From NCBI GenBank assembly GCA_023678885.1, contig CM043002.1:2002022-2066021 (forward strand): 64,000 nucleotides of DNA, in the 5' to 3' direction. Every line of letters begins with the position of its first letter. The stretch's first letter is position 1. The notes under the pieces were generated by a model, which was not told the origin of the DNA, did not search any database, and was given only the letters and a program-made list of their open reading frames with translations. This document shows, piece after piece, positions 35,901 through 49,379 of this stretch. This stretch comes from Pogostemon cablin (taxonomy: Eukaryota; Streptophyta; Magnoliopsida; Lamiales; Lamiaceae). A program made the position numbers and the translations under genes.

Positions 35901-38900
35901 TTAGTTCAGATAACCGGGCATACAACTGCTGCAACAAAACAGAGAGACTCCAACACTTATATCCAAGGGGAAGATATGATATTAATCAGCAAAAAAAGAT
36001 ATACTACCTTTGACGTATGCATAGCCTGATCACCAACATAAGACTTCCTAAAATTCTGGAAAAAGCTAAGTATTGCCCGATCAAGTCTTTGCTTGCTTAT
36101 TTCACCATATCTCTGCCAAATATGAAGGTACACAAAGAGTGCTTCAGTATTTAACAAAGAAATGGGATGGAATTATAGTTCATACTTCATTACCAAAAAA
36201 AGCCATTCTATTTCTTAAGAAATATTAAAGCTGAGAAAATAATATTGGCTTCGGTTCTCCAAAAATATAATGAATTTAAGATATTGTATCTAATGCAGAC
36301 AATCTAAGAATTGCCAGATCAAATCTTTGTTTGCTTGATTCACTGTTTCTCCTCCAAGTATGAAGGTATGAAAAAAAGAGTGCTTCAGTATTAATCACAG
36401 ATATGAGATTATTTCTAGCCACTAGTCCAAAACCCAAAAAAGACCTAGTATTCCTTAATATCTTAAAGCAGCAACAATCATATTGATCCATGTTTTTGGT
36501 CCTCCAGAAATACATTAAAATGTAAGATTTTGTTTTCTAACTCGGACAGACTTCACATTTTCCATTGCTGCCAGAATATAAACAGACTTTTATCATCATC
36601 AGCAATACCAATAAATCATTAATGGAGATACTATTAGAAAAGTTATCCATCACGTGAATATTTATCTGCTGAAATTTTTATATTTATTAATAAAATTTTG
36701 CATTCTTGAGCTTATCAAAGCAAAAATAGGTGTCAAACATGAAAAGAGAAAACGTCCCTGATAATAATTGAAACATTAACTCATCAACCATTCTTCTTTT
36801 TTTCTAGGAGACCATGAAAGCCTACACAAACGCAGGGATATAACCAAAACGCTTAGATTCTAGGAGACCATGAAAGCTTACACAAACGCAGGTATATAAC
36901 CAAAACGCATAGATGTTACTTGAGCTGTGCTTTTCAATCAGCATGCACCTTCTAAACTCATTTCCAATATAAGTATTTACATGATTTTCTTAGACTTTTG
37001 CACTTCCGGAATCCAGAGGTATGTAATTTACATGGCATTGAGACAGATAACTTATTATAAACCCCGTCATTAATCTTCAAAGAGTGACTCCAAGGTCAAC
37101 AGGTTGAGCTAGTGAAATCAATTCAGAATCATGAGACAAGAATACTGAAAAAATCTAAGAGTTAATTCACAAAAAAATTAGGGAAAAAACTAATGTTATG
37201 TGGACAAGGATTTTGGTAAGTGTATCAAATGGACCCAAGTCACAGCCATGAAAATGTTGCTTCTGACTTATTAAATGCAAGAAATAACACAGACTTCATA
37301 CAGCCTTCCCTTTTATCCAATATTTACTACACCAGTGTTCCTGCAACTCTAATGCAGCCATAATAATGAAATCTCATAATGCATCAACGTCATACTCTTC
37401 CTAATAAGAAGTTTTAGTAGTGCCGTATCTGTTGCCACTCTTATTATTATCACTTTCATATTAAGCAACGTCTTTCCTAGTGATTTCGACATACCCAGAA
37501 GCTCTCAGCCATTTAATTTATTCTTTCGTTGCAACTTGATTTATTCACAATAATGATTGTATTGATGTATGTGGTTCAAGTCATAAGTATGCACCAAAAA
37601 GTTTCGTGTTACTTCTTCAAGCCATGGTTTCCTAGAGTATGAGAAATGATAGCAATTACAAGCACAATGATTCTTCAGTTTTACCTGACTGTGTAGCCCA
37701 CTGTCAGCAACATCCACTAGTCGCAAAACACGAGCTGAAAGTTCAGCATCAATTAATTCTTGTGATTCGGCACTGTAAAGCACACAACTCAACATAGTTA
37801 TTATCATTATAAAGAAACCAAACTGCTGGGGAGTAAGTATTATGCCAGGAAAAGTAAAGGTCACCTGCAGCCAACAGACTGCTTTAATTTTAAAATAGCA
37901 GCAATTATATGTACGATCCAAGCAAGCTTGGCTTCAACAATTGAAAGTTCATTTTTATCACCAGTCTGCAGCTGTGCTCTTTCCTATTGAAATGACATAT
38001 TTTGACAAGTTAGCACTGGTATCCCAAAACCTTAAGGTCAAGAGATAGCAACACAGAGAAGAGTTATCTTGAATAAAACATAACAGCATACCATGTAAAG
38101 TTGCAATATAGGCTCCATGATATTGATGATGAACAAGCTACTGTTTTCATACTGAAAGGAGAAACTTAAATGGATTAAAAGAGAAAAAGAAGCTAACATA
38201 ATTAGAGTAAAAAGAAGCATCATGATTTCACAAAATGACATCAGATTATTAAAGTCGTGTGTAACCTGAAATCTGCAAAGATATGGAAAACAATCCAACT
38301 GGTCTTGAAGAAGGTCAACATTATCAAGTGGATGCTCCGAAATATCATCAGGAAGACCTGACTGCAGTAACAAGGAGGAAAAAAAATAAATTTTCCAATA
38401 CCATACTTTAGTGGTCTATTGGTCTATACAAAGAAACGCACCTGGGCAGAATCCAATCTTGAAGTGATAAAACCTTCAGTGATTTTAGGCACAAATTCAT
38501 CAAGCAAACTTGGTGCATCACCCTTCAGGTAGGGTACAGAACTCACCAACCTAGACCAAAGCCCTAAAAGATAGTATACACTGCTACTTGCCCACTGAAA
38601 AAAAAAAAAGGTTTATTTTTTTGCACCAAAGTTCTTGACATTCTGTCTATTTCCTATGGCAAGGAATACAGCAGCCATAGAGAGTCGTACAAACTTTATC
38701 TCCAGCTAAATCATACAATAGCTCAAAAAATTCAATAGTCATGTCAAATCACTTACCTGCCAAGACAACAAAGATTTTGATGTGAACTCAGCCACTAAGC
38801 GTATCCAGTCCCCATAGCCATCCATGTTCACAAGCTCAGACAGCTGCACAAGAATCAACCATTAAGCTACAGACACTTAAACTTCACATGAGACTAGGTC

Positions 38901-41900
38901 ACCTATACAAAAGATAGATATTGAAGAACAGATTAATTGCCTATATGCTACCTGCTGCAAGCAGGCAGCCTATGTACAAAAATACAGATACATTAAATAC
39001 ACATATGCACAAGAAAAATACATTAGAAAGGAATATATTCTTAAGCCCACTATATTTAGGAGCAAAACACAAGCAGCAGCAAAGAAAAAATAAACCAGAG
39101 AAGAGGTTCTTTTAATCTAGGAATCTACAAAACCAAAAACATAAATTAACTGGCCAAGTTCTTTTTCTGACGTACTCCTCTCGCAGATACCAGGATAAAA
39201 ACTTAAGCAAGACTGTAATCAGTAAAAGCACTTACCATTAGCAAGTATTTTACACAGTACTATATTGGCCACCTTCTTCTGATGAACTCTCAAACTTCTT
39301 GCATTGTTTATTAGAAATATTACAATTTAAAAGGAGTAAACATATATATTTCCTATTTTATTTAGCTTCTGCATAATAACGACTTATGTAACAGAAACTC
39401 TTTTATCACCATCCATTTGGAAAAACCTAGGGTTTTCACTTATTTGAAAGATATAACTCGATCCATCAAGTAGAATAAGCGTGAATTTGAACCATTAAAA
39501 TCACCACAGGCACAGCACATTCATCATACATCAGATACCTGGTTATCTAAATGAGAGAAAAAACAAACCATGTCGATAATATATGCATGCAGAACTATAA
39601 AACAAGCAAGCCACAACATTAAGACAAGGCTAGGTCAGATATCGCAAATATATTTAAAATACCTGATAATTAATTCGGAATCGTCCAAGAAGTCGACAAA
39701 ACTCATGGTAATTATCATGGTCAGCAAGACCTAAGTTCCAGTTCAGAATATATTATTCAAAAATCAAATGAGAATGTCATATTATGTAATGTAAGAAAGC
39801 ATTCAGCAAGAAGAAAAGCTGCAGAAAATAACAAACAAAACTAACCATTAGAATAATTAGTGGCGACGGAAGAACTAGCAATTATTTTTAATATATAAAA
39901 CCAGAAATTAGTGTAGAATTTAATTGGGATACTTTAGGAAAAAATGTCCATATCAACTGCCTGAAAATAATTACTTCATTAGAAATGCTCATTACTTGAC
40001 TCATAAAATGCAATATTAATTTCACATTCATCTAAGGAATTGGATAAAAAAGATTGTATTTTAATGACACGGACATCAAGACCCAAAAAGAGAAACTCTG
40101 AAAAAAACTTGGCAACTCAATAATACTATGAAAATCCACGCATCAACAAAGAATCCATGGACAATACGAAAACTCCACATATTACTTATTTCTTTACTAT
40201 CTCAAGACATTAGTGCATTACACATCCCTAAATTACATCAAAGGGTTAAAAATTAAGGAGTATGCTGCATCATATATTTTTATTATTTTTGTCTTTATGG
40301 AGCTTGTTTTGTCACCTCTAGCCACTACCTCACCATGTACCACCAAGTTTTCACCCCTCAGCACCATGCTATTTCTAGACCCTTCTGTTGTCCTCACCAG
40401 CAACATTGAGCTACTCCTAATCAATCAAAGTTATTTCTCGAGTCTAAAGGCTAACGGCATGGCATGTGAACAAAAAGTCAAAAGGTACAAAATAAATCAT
40501 CCTAGTATAGTCCACACGTGTAATTACTATCCGTAAATGATTCCATCTTTCACCAACAGATAAGAAACAAACATGTGTATGCCCAAGAAATAGCATCCTG
40601 AAGTCTTAATTACAAACACAGACCCATATTTCTCCAAAACATTTCACCTTTCCTACATTTCTCCAAATCAATGTATACACAGGACAATATAATAAATATC
40701 TATTCTGAACTAATCTCAGCCGACCAAATGCTAGAATTCTATAAAATTTTAAACTTCCAACTAAAGAGGAATATTAGGACTTATAATAGAAAGTAAGGGT
40801 GGGTGTGTTTGGTTGGGGAAATTTTTCCAATTTCCATTTTCTAACAAAAAAAATTCACAACCACTCACACTCTCATTTCTATACTTTTTTCAGAATTACA
40901 CTCATTATTTTCTACAATTGCAAAAAAACTCAGTATTATTCATCATACAAAAAGTTCATTATTATTCATATAAAAAGTAAAAAATGCCACAATCAATCGC
41001 ACCCTGACATTCTATCTCACAACAGTTCAAAAACAAGGATCATGGTCATGCCAATCTTTGGATGTACATCAAGAGGTGAATGAACTCACGAGATTTCTGT
41101 AAATTTGAAATGCAAAATGAACAAATTATAATATTTCAAAAATACAAGAAAAGGCGGCCCATGAATCTAAAACATTGTGATAAGAGAGAGAGGAAAGAGG
41201 ATTTTCCCTCCATAGTCTGTAGGTTATTCCCAAAATATATATAGAGGTTGCGTTGAACACTTAAACATATCAGGGGACTCAGAGAGAGTAAACCAGGAAA
41301 CAAAAAACCTGAAATGTAAAAGCACCAAACCTTGGGTACTATATTGACCCACTCTCTGGCATATTGATCTCCGACAAAAAAATTAATACAATACAGAGAA
41401 TACTATTTTAAAAGAATTACATGCAGCACTATATAACTATAGAACAAAGCCTAATCCTTTAAAATGCTAAGTATTCAAATTTTCTTTTATTCACTAGATT
41501 ATACAAAATGATCAATGAAAGACTAGATAATGAAAGAGAAGAACAGAACAGCTTATAATATACCTTGCCCCGTTCTTAGAATTTCTTTGGTTCCAGACAT
41601 TAGATGGTCCAAGAACTTGGAACGTGCAGTATCATTGGTGAAAAGAGAGCGTCTTACAGAAGCCAACCGTACCAAGCACTCCAGTGACTGCAAATCAGGG
41701 GGTAAGGGGGAAGGGGGGGAGTGAACTGTTAACATTTAAGAATATAGAAGATTCAGGAGGACATCGAGGTGGCCAAGCCAAGAATAGGTAATCCAAATTT
41801 ATCAAACTAAAACAATAAAAACAAACCTTGATATTTGTCTTCATACAAATCGCACATGCCTTTAGTATTAAAACAACAAATGTCGGTGTAATACAAAATA

Positions 41901-44900
41901 ATGTGAAATATATTTTTTCCCTGCCGGTACTTTGAGAAAATGTATTCAGAGGAAAAGGGGAGAAAATGTATTCAGAGGAGAAGGGGGGGAGGAAGAGGAA
42001 AACCTATTCGAGATACTAACAACGCTTATTACTGGCAGGACTTTATTTTGTTGCAATTAATCATCAAGTGTTGCAATTTGACTAAATATTTTTTAATTTT
42101 GCATTTTTTGCACAATTTCTTGTTTTCCATAGTTGTTCAAAAACCTCGGTGAATTCCATTTGATCCACAATCCACATAGATCAATGTTTTAAGAGAACAG
42201 CATCTGCAAATTTGAATGCTTAAAAAGAGAAAATATTATATATTACCAACTGAAATAACTAAATGTTATTAGAATTGGATGTTTTAAAGAATACAAAGTA
42301 TACTGAAATTCAATTAGATACAAAAAAAAAAAAAATAGATATGCATTTGAAAGGAAATTATCAAATATAGTCTAGAAAATTGGAGGAAAATGTCAAAAAG
42401 ACTTCATACAACAGATCTCTATGAAATAAAATGGTGAACATAAGACAAGAGGAACCTGTACAGGAATGGAAATCCCAAAATATATATAACATAAAATATA
42501 ATGCTCAATAGCTAGAATTTGTTCTTTACATTCATACTCTATCACAAATAGAAATATTTCATTATAACTTGTAAGCATGCATCTCAACCAAACCAGTCAA
42601 TCAAACACAAAACAAATGAAATAGAATATCAAAAAAAACATCTTAGAGTAACATACAAATAAAGAAATTGGAAAATGCAAAAAACCTCCTTAGAGATTGG
42701 TGGCTTTGTGAGTCCATAATAATCAAAGTATATCTGCAATGTTGAAGATTCCTCTAATCCAGGTTTCCAAGACGAAGGAATCTGTAAATTGAACACGGTC
42801 AGTGGAACAGGCCTAGCAGAAAGCATTCCTCCAATGTCAAACTAAAATGAAAGTATATTAATTACAAATGAAAATATGCTGCATACAACACTTTCAGCGA
42901 CAATCATGCTTTTAAGGACATAGTAGGCTGATTTTTCATCAATAGCTCCTAATCAAATCTACAAAAATATACCTGAACAGTCCCAAATTCATCAGAGCTT
43001 TCATCGATTGAGGTCCCAACAAAATCAAATGATAAGCATTTCAATGACAACGATAGAGCCAATTCTTGCAACCGGCTGACAGCTGCAGTTGTCAGAACAT
43101 AGTAATTACCCTCATGAACCCAAACAAGAGAATGAAAACAGATTTTTCATGTAATAGAAGCACAACATAGCCAGCATTATACCATCATTTTTAAGTTGAT
43201 GCAATGAAGTTAGAGATATCTGGAAAATTTGAAAAAGGCATTGATCCCTGAAGGAACATGCCACCCTTCGATGATGTGATGAAGGTAATCCAGGATTTGG
43301 CTAAGGAAAAAAGTCAACAACAAAAAATTAGATTAAGACATGCAGAAAGTTAACCCAAAGGAAAATGACAAAGTCATTAAAAGCCTAAAGTGCTGAGGGG
43401 GGGAGCATGGAAAGCAGCATCAATTTAGTCATTTGTGATGCGACATCGCGTAATCTTGACAAAATCACAAAACAGAATAGCAATACATTAGGTACCCCCT
43501 TAATATGGTACCTTCTCATACCTCATTTCCATCTAAGTAAGAAAGCATTTGAATAAAGGTTTTTAGATAAGACCAACCTGATTCATCTCACAAACAAGCT
43601 GATTTAATATCTTTAAACCAATAGCGTAGTGATCTGATGTTGCCTGACAAACATAGAACCTTTCAGATTTCATGCCCACGAACATTATAGCAAACAAGTA
43701 ATTGGATTACGAAATAACCAATGATTATAAGCCGAAACTTAAATTTGCATACTTTCCAAAATGTTAGTGTCCAACAATATCTAACTGGAAAATGATGTAT
43801 CAAAAGAAGAAGAAAGAAAGAAAAAAATCAAACGCCCTGTCACAAAGAGCACAATATTTACAATTATATATTGGACATATGGGACAAAGGGCACCAGATA
43901 ATAAAAGTTAAGGAAACATATGCCAGATTATACATATATGTTTATCCAGATTACATTGTGACTGAATCTTATCTAAATTCAGATTTTTCAGGAATGAGAT
44001 ATAGACGTGAAAACACAGCATACGTCACAACAGTACAATCACAAGAGATAATATTCACACCAAGGAAAAAAAAACCATGTGAGAAGCATAGGCAGCACTG
44101 GATCAACACGTCAGCTGCACAGAGATAAGAATACGCTAGCTAATCAAAACTAAAGGAGCCTGTTTCTTGGTACAAAAGCACATCAGAAAAAACACAGTCA
44201 GGGGCATGCATTGTCTTAGATACCAATTGAACCTACTGATACTTATTGGCATAACCATTTCTATTTCCGCACTTTCCCTGAATTGCAGAGCGCCCGCCTT
44301 TGACCTTATAAAACACAGAACTCAGAGCTTCAAGTGTCCCACTAAAGGTGAGCCTCTAACAATTATGATGAGAAGAGCCACGTAAAAAGTCATAATACAC
44401 AGACAATTATACATTAATTGCCTCATAATTCATTTCACAAGTTCTACTTTTTTCTCGTGCTTGTGAGAACTGAGAGACTGAGATGAACTACACATAAGGT
44501 CAGGAAAAGTGTAATCAACAAGTCCAAAACACCAAACCAAACTTGGATTCAGCAAGAATTCTCACTTTTTGGCGGCAAACTTCACAGGCATCAAGCTCTT
44601 AAAAGCTCCACTCATCTTCTACTTCTTCTAATGTGTATAGTGATTAAATTTTGATCCTTAAGAGTTTCATACTAAGATCTATGATGATGGGACAATTATC
44701 TATATAGATCATTATGCAAAAATTAACTTAACTAAGTGCATGGCTGATACTCAGAAATGGCAACCAATTGTTAGTAGAAGCACAGCATGCTCAAGGAACA
44801 AAATTAGCACTGCCAACTGATTGGCAGGATTGAGTCCAAACAAATAATTAAAAAGATAGCAAATTCAAACTTGACCTCAGTTCCATCACTTCATGTAAAA

Positions 44901-45847
44901 CTACATTTTTACAGAGCCTTTATATGACTATACTCTAGCTTAGTTTGTTATACACCATTCTAAAGTTACACGATAACCAGGAAAGTACACATCAAGAAAT
45001 CTGTAAATATCTTATGCTATACATATATGGTGAATACATGACAACCAAGCATTTACTGCTATAAATTTGATGAACTGATATATGGCACAAAAATTAGGTT
45101 TCCAATGAGAAGAGGAAAATGCATCAACACAAGATGGGTACATTAGAGAATTTTATGCAGGTGCATGTATAATTAACACATATCTATCTATCTATCTATC
45201 TATTATTAAGTAGAAAAAAAATACCTGGTTCAGAAAATTAATTGATTCTTTAGCCACTTCTCTAAATCTATCATCGTCAAACCATCCGAATTTAGTGAGT
45301 CGACACAAAAGCTGAACTAAAGATCCAATCACAAAGGGCTGGAGCTTAGGACCTCTGTTCGCCAGATAGTTTACAAGGTAATTTCCTTCATAGACAGTAA
45401 AGGCCAAACAATTCAGATAGCATTTGGAAAAATAATACACAGAAATAATCAGTTACGTTATTCCATGAGATGTGGTTGCAGTTTGATCTTGGTGGAAATG
45501 ATAATAGGACAACTTTTTACAATTGGCAGAGTTTCCATGTTTATCCTGGCATGCTGATGTCAAAATCAAATAAGACAACATGAATTGTAAATTAAATAAT
45601 ATTTACGGATATCAAGGCGTAGCTGCAAGGAGAGGCTATGCTCGGTCACTTGCTTCAACAAGCTTGAACTAGCCAGCATCAACGCATAAGGGGTCAGAGC
45701 ATTGTCCAGAATAAACTGACACTGTGAAATATAATCAATATTTGTGGAAAAGCATTTCAGAGTGTTCTCAGCATGTGTCCGTTCTGCTGAGTCTTGAGAG
45801 TTATAAAGTCGTTCACACAACAGTTCCAACTGCGCCAAGCTCTCCAT
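26969..45847 (-). CDS. XPO7: Exportin-7 (importin-beta family nuclear transport receptor), 28 coding exons
   Basis: Exons: 45607-45847, 45225-45385, 43578-43643, 43183-43300, 42973-43082, 42686-42781, 41564-41687, 39663-39730, 38757-38843, 38442-38594, 38266-38361, 38092-38151, 37865-37983, 37685-37772, 36008-36112, 35824-35928, 35689-35741, 35538-35601, 35276-35410, 34749-34861, 34571-34664, 33208-33427, 31887-32017, 31253-31399, 28758-28886, 28035-28133, 27377-27415, 26969-27106. All introns are GT-AG and phases agree: 3,159 nt, 1,052 residues, the length expected for plant exportin-7/RanBP17-like proteins. The N-terminus (MESLAQLELLCERLYN) leads into the importin-beta N-terminal, Ran-binding region; the rest is HEAT-type helical repeats. 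Family-specific blocks include NYVNFGVFELYGDRAL and the C-terminal SKNRDKFTQNL. It shuttles cargo through nuclear pores with RanGTP. The start is the ATG at 45,847, which matches the family start; an earlier in-frame ATG at 45,907 lies in probable 5' UTR. Confidence 0.97.
27494..27710. mobile_element. Stowaway-like MITE in an exportin-7 intron (intron 26)
   Basis: The element runs from CTCCCTCCGTCGCA (27,496) to TGTGGGACGGAGGGAG (27,709), with inverted ends. TA precedes it, but only T follows, so the right target base is altered. Non-coding. Confidence 0.85.
29477..29523. repeat. AAT-rich microsatellite
   Basis: Interrupted AAT/AATA repeats in intron 24, directly beside the MITE copy at 29,524. 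Confidence 0.8.
29524..29780. mobile_element. GTGAGAC-family MITE copy 2 in exportin-7 intron 24
   Basis: The left end reads GTCTCTTGTGAGACGGTCGT and GGTCAACCCATTAC; the right end CCGGTCTCACAAGCTGTCTC and GGTCTCACAT. The interior has facing AAAGTATGTTT / AAACATACTTT words around ATAACACCATAAAATCATAC. It is the best preserved of the four copies. A Stowaway-like end (ACTCCCTCCATCCCATAAAA) follows at 29,783 without a matching right end. Confidence 0.78.
32440..32785. repeat. Diverged direct repeat in exportin-7 intron 22
   Basis: Two related blocks end in TCCCAGCTTATATACC (about 32,560) and TCCTTAGCTTATATACC (about 32,772). The second contains TCCCACATCGG, a motif seen in LTR/TRIM-type repeats of many plants. 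Element ends were not found. Confidence 0.35.
33591..33790. mobile_element. MITE-like element, PIF/Harbinger-type ends, in exportin-7 intron 21
   Basis: The left end GGGTGTTTGGTGTCATGGGA pairs imperfectly with the reverse complement of the right end, TTGTTTGGTTGATGTTGGGG. GGGTGTTTGG-type ends are common in Tourist-like elements. The target duplication is unclear. Confidence 0.45.
33930..34240 (+). pseudogene. LINE remnant (C-terminal part of ORF2) in exportin-7 intron 21
   Basis: On the plus strand the frames read KKVQLYLRLRVL, resembling the zinc-binding RT-associated domain of plant LINEs, and then QSAWSIWLGRNSRIFENKED continuing SPEKLWNKLGYTWG, the conserved end of that domain (W-x-I-W-x-x-R-N). 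A TAA follows at about 34,227. The two parts are not in one frame and no 5' part is present. It lies antisense to exportin-7. Confidence 0.75.
36290..36515 (-). pseudogene. Decayed tandem copy of exportin-7 exon 15 and its upstream intron flank
   Basis: The stretch is about 236 bp from, and homologous to, about 36,060-36,260. Its translation carries SSKQRFDLAIL against ISKQRLDRAIL in the real exon, with the same upstream intron sequence (LHTW versus LHIW in that frame). The acceptor CAG is changed to GAG/GAGG, so the copy should not be spliced in as a normal exon. Confidence 0.8.
40801..41004. mobile_element. Possible Tourist-like MITE in exportin-7 intron 7
   Basis: The left end GGGTGTGTTTGGTTGGGG matches the reverse complement of the right end (GGGTGCGATTGATTGTGG) at 14 of 18 positions. 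A target duplication is not evident. Confidence 0.35.
45180..45204. repeat. (TATC)n microsatellite in exportin-7 intron 2
   Basis: About six TATC units, 21 bp from the donor side of exon 2. Confidence 0.9.
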
Positions 45848-46760
45848 TGACAAATAAGCCACACCAAAATCGTCTTCTATAAATTCCAGATGATCAAGGA
45901 CCAGCACTCATCCAATCCAATATCAGTCTACAAAATTTTCCAGATATGCAAATGCGTCAAAATACATAAACACAGGTCAGTGTGTAGGTGAGTTGTGAAA
46001 GATAAAAAAATCCAAAAACACTGCAAAGTTAAAAAATAATAGCAGAGAAGTATATAAATACAGGCACTCAAAAATAAGTTCAATTAAACCGCATAGCAAG
46101 AATACTCTCACACAGCCATATCGAAACCATAGTAACGGAGGCACCGTACCCTTTGCATCAAACGGTACACCATAGCAGAATAAATTGCTCAGCATGCAAA
46201 ATATAATGGAAAAAGTAACCCACATAAATAATACAAATTCAAAAGTTACATATGTTTAGACAGTAACAAAAATACAAAAAATGGGTCTCTCTCCCAGGAC
46301 AAAAGTTCCCTACTGAAATTGTAAGAAGGAAACCCTAGAGAAAAAGGGAAATACAACTATCACAGATATTCATAAGAGCTCCAGAAAAATCAACCATTAG
46401 CTGTTCAGCATCTCAAACCCTGACAACAAAAACCAAGAAAAGAGAACAAAAATATAATCAATGGGCGGCGCTTAATTGATTCAAGAAAAATAGCAAAAAA
46501 GACGCGCATTCAACTCATTCATATTTATAATAATCAATCTTATCAAGAACCAATAAATTTGTCAGTTGAATTTGTATACAGATGAAAATTATGAAATATT
46601 ACTTGAAGAACCTCGAAGTTATCAGCACAGCAACAAAACTATTTGCGATCGGGCCTATATGAATTCTTGGATTGCTATGTGATTGCAGATTACTATATTT
46701 TATCTCTTGGAGAAAAATAAAAATTACGCAGGCCAAAGAACAAAAAATATTGAGGGAGAG
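45848..46760 (-). promoter_or_regulatory. Probable 5' untranslated region and promoter of exportin-7
   Basis: An acceptor-like TTTTGTAG just upstream of ACTGATATTGG (exon boundary about 45,928) suggests a 5' UTR intron. Upstream lies a GA-rich tract (46,754-46,780). No TATA box is convincing. Inferred from position and splice-like signals only. Confidence 0.4.
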
Positions 46761-46779
46761 AGAGAGGTGGGAGACAGGA

Positions 46780-48109
46780 ATGAGGAAAGACGGTATAAAG
46801 GGTGGATGTACAGATCAGAGAGTCAGAACGCAGACTCCCAATTTTTACTTTTATCTTCTTTTATTTTACTGCGGCATATTATTTACCATTTACTATGGGG
46901 TGATATACGGATTCACGGAATGGCATATTCGTAATTAAAGACGACAACGGAAAATCGAGATTATGAGATTTTTACTACTTTAAATTTAAACAATCGATTT
47001 AGTCTAGCTATATATTCATGTTGAGTGACAAATAATATTCTTTAAATTTAGACTTGGAGCAGTGCACATGATGCACATGTACGTTTTAAGCCGTTAGATT
47101 AAATTATAATTGAATATCTACTATTAATTAATTTAAATAATTAAAAATTAAAATATGATAATTACCCATTACCCATACTTTTACTATACCGGTGCACCCT
47201 AGAATAACCTTTAAATTTATTATCTAAATGTAAAAATTAATACTACAAAGTTTAATTTAGGGGATAAAAATAAAAGACTAATTATAGTGTGCATCCATTA
47301 ACAAATATAAACAAAAACATATACAATGAACAAAAATGTATACAATTTAATTGTTAGTTTTTTAATGAAAAATTGAATTTAAGAAAATATATAATTATTA
47401 AAAAATATGTATAAACTATTGAATAAAAAATGCATATATGGATGTTAGTTTTTTTAATGAAAAACTTAGTGTGAAAAAAGTATACAAATATTACAAAACA
47501 CGTATACAAAATAAAATACCATATATACAAAATAGAATAAAAAGTCATACACATATGAGTGCACTCTTACACCCGGTGCACCCAATATACATTGAAAATA
47601 AAATTATTTGAATGATAACTACATTAAATTATCATATATTTAAGAGTTAATTAATTTATAATATGTTATTTGATTTATAATTGTTTATTATTATTAAAAT
47701 ACTTATCAATTACGTGGTGAATATATACAATTATTTATAAATATTTTTTAATGATATATTATGACTTCAAACAAGATAATTCAAACATTGCATTAATAAC
47801 ATATAAATGCTTCGGATTTAGAAAATTCTTTTATATTAATTAATTATAATGATCAAACGTGAGTTAAGTTTTTTTTTTTTTTTTAACATAGTTGATAGTT
47901 GATGTTAGCCATATAGCCTACTACTATAATGTGTTTACGTGTGGATCACTACTTATGATGTCAAGTGGCCACTAATAAATGGGCCAAGCCCAATTACAGA
48001 CTGGTGGTGTTATCAAATTCCACAGGCAATTGCCCTGCGAGTATATATAAGTAATTATATTGTATTTAACTCGTCAAATCAATTTTTGCTTTAATTCTTG
48101 ACAAATCTA
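46780..48109. other. AT-rich intergenic DNA
   Basis: No gene seen. CGGTGCACCC words occur at 47,191-47,200 and 47,573-47,582 about 380 bp apart and may mark an undefined repeat. A run of 17 T lies at 47,869-47,885. Confidence 0.4.
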
Positions 48110-48385
48110 TTGTGATAAATTTGTTACATGATACGGTTTGTGATACGTGTTAAAGCATATTTATTATTTAGATAAAATATGTTTAATGGATGTTAAAATA
48201 TGTTTTCTAAAATATATTTGATTATGTATTAAAATATAATTTTAGAGTATTATACTATAATTTATTATTAGCATACTTTAATTATAAATAAACATATTTT
48301 ATATATATAATAAAGATACTTTAGTAATAAATCTACTCGTCTCACACCTATCTCACAAATAACCCACCTCACAAGAGAAAATATA
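48110..48385. mobile_element. GTGAGAC-family MITE copy 3 (diverged)
   Basis: Facing AAAATATGTTT and AAACATATTTT words around GAGTATTATACTATAATTTA; the right end reads CTCGTCTCACACCTATCTCA and CCTCACAAGAG. The left end is eroded. Confidence 0.6.
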
Positions 48386-49379
48386 ATTATATTTAATTAA
48401 TAGTACTTTTGTATATAAGTTTTATTAAAAAAAATTGACAATGTTGAACTTTCAAAACATTAATAATAGGTTAAGATATAAAATACTGTATTTTGTTTTG
48501 ATAACGTCAGCTAGGTTTTGCTCACCACCGTAGAATGAAAAGTTGATCATATTGCAAATCATGATAAGGAAAAAAACAAAAAACTTAAGAAAATATTATT
48601 AGGATTATCATCTAATCATATTAAAATATTTTGATTTAAATATAACATAAAATATTTTAAATAACATAAAATATTTTATATGTTTAAATAAATTATTTAG
48701 AATTATAATATCTCTAAATCGCCAATTAAATTTATATTTATCTTATTAATTTACTCCATATAAATAAAATATTTATGATAATAATACATATTTGTAAATT
48801 TATAATTTTCATAGGACAATAAGGTCATTTCACAGGATGACTTTCGTGAAATCGATAAAACTAAATCCAAACATAAACAAATCAAAAACTAAATACTCAG
48901 TAATAAATAAATGACAAGTCTGGTGTAAAATCGTTGAAATATATTTACGTTTTTATAATTAGTCACTGAATTATTTTCACTATAAAATATTATCACTTTT
49001 TATTTATACAATTATTTAGTGAATGATAATTCACTTCACCATTATTATTTTTCATCGATTATTTTTCATTAATAATATTATCACTCCTTATCCGTCTCAG
49101 ATAAATAAATTCATACATGCACTATTTTACAAAAGATAAAATAATAATAAATAAATAAATAATAAAAGATTAAAATCGATTTCAACTATATGCATTATAC
49201 ATAGAACTAGCAATTACCTTCCCATCGCACAAAAAAAATAAAATTTGGTACAAAAACTAATTGGTTACAACAATTTAATTATATAATATATAAATCCTCT
49301 GTCTGCTAACAAAGAATTGTGGATCCTAACATCACATCACATAATTATTGGTTACATCAAGACTAAATTAATATTGTTT
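48386..49379. other. AT-rich spacer and 3' flank of the ZIFL gene
   Basis: No gene or clear repeat. An AATA repeat lies near 49,140-49,165. The last few hundred bases probably include the ZIFL 3' untranslated region. Confidence 0.4.

Noticed and set aside
36276..36515. A 79-codon frame that looks like an additional exportin-7 exon
   Set aside because: Its acceptor is destroyed and including it would disturb the continuous frame found without it; kept as a decayed duplicate instead.
40213..40536. A 107-codon plus-strand frame and a 63-codon minus-strand frame in exportin-7 intron 7
   Set aside because: No recognisable domain, opposite frames overlap, and composition matches intron sequence. 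Possibly a worn retroelement fragment, but nothing supports it.
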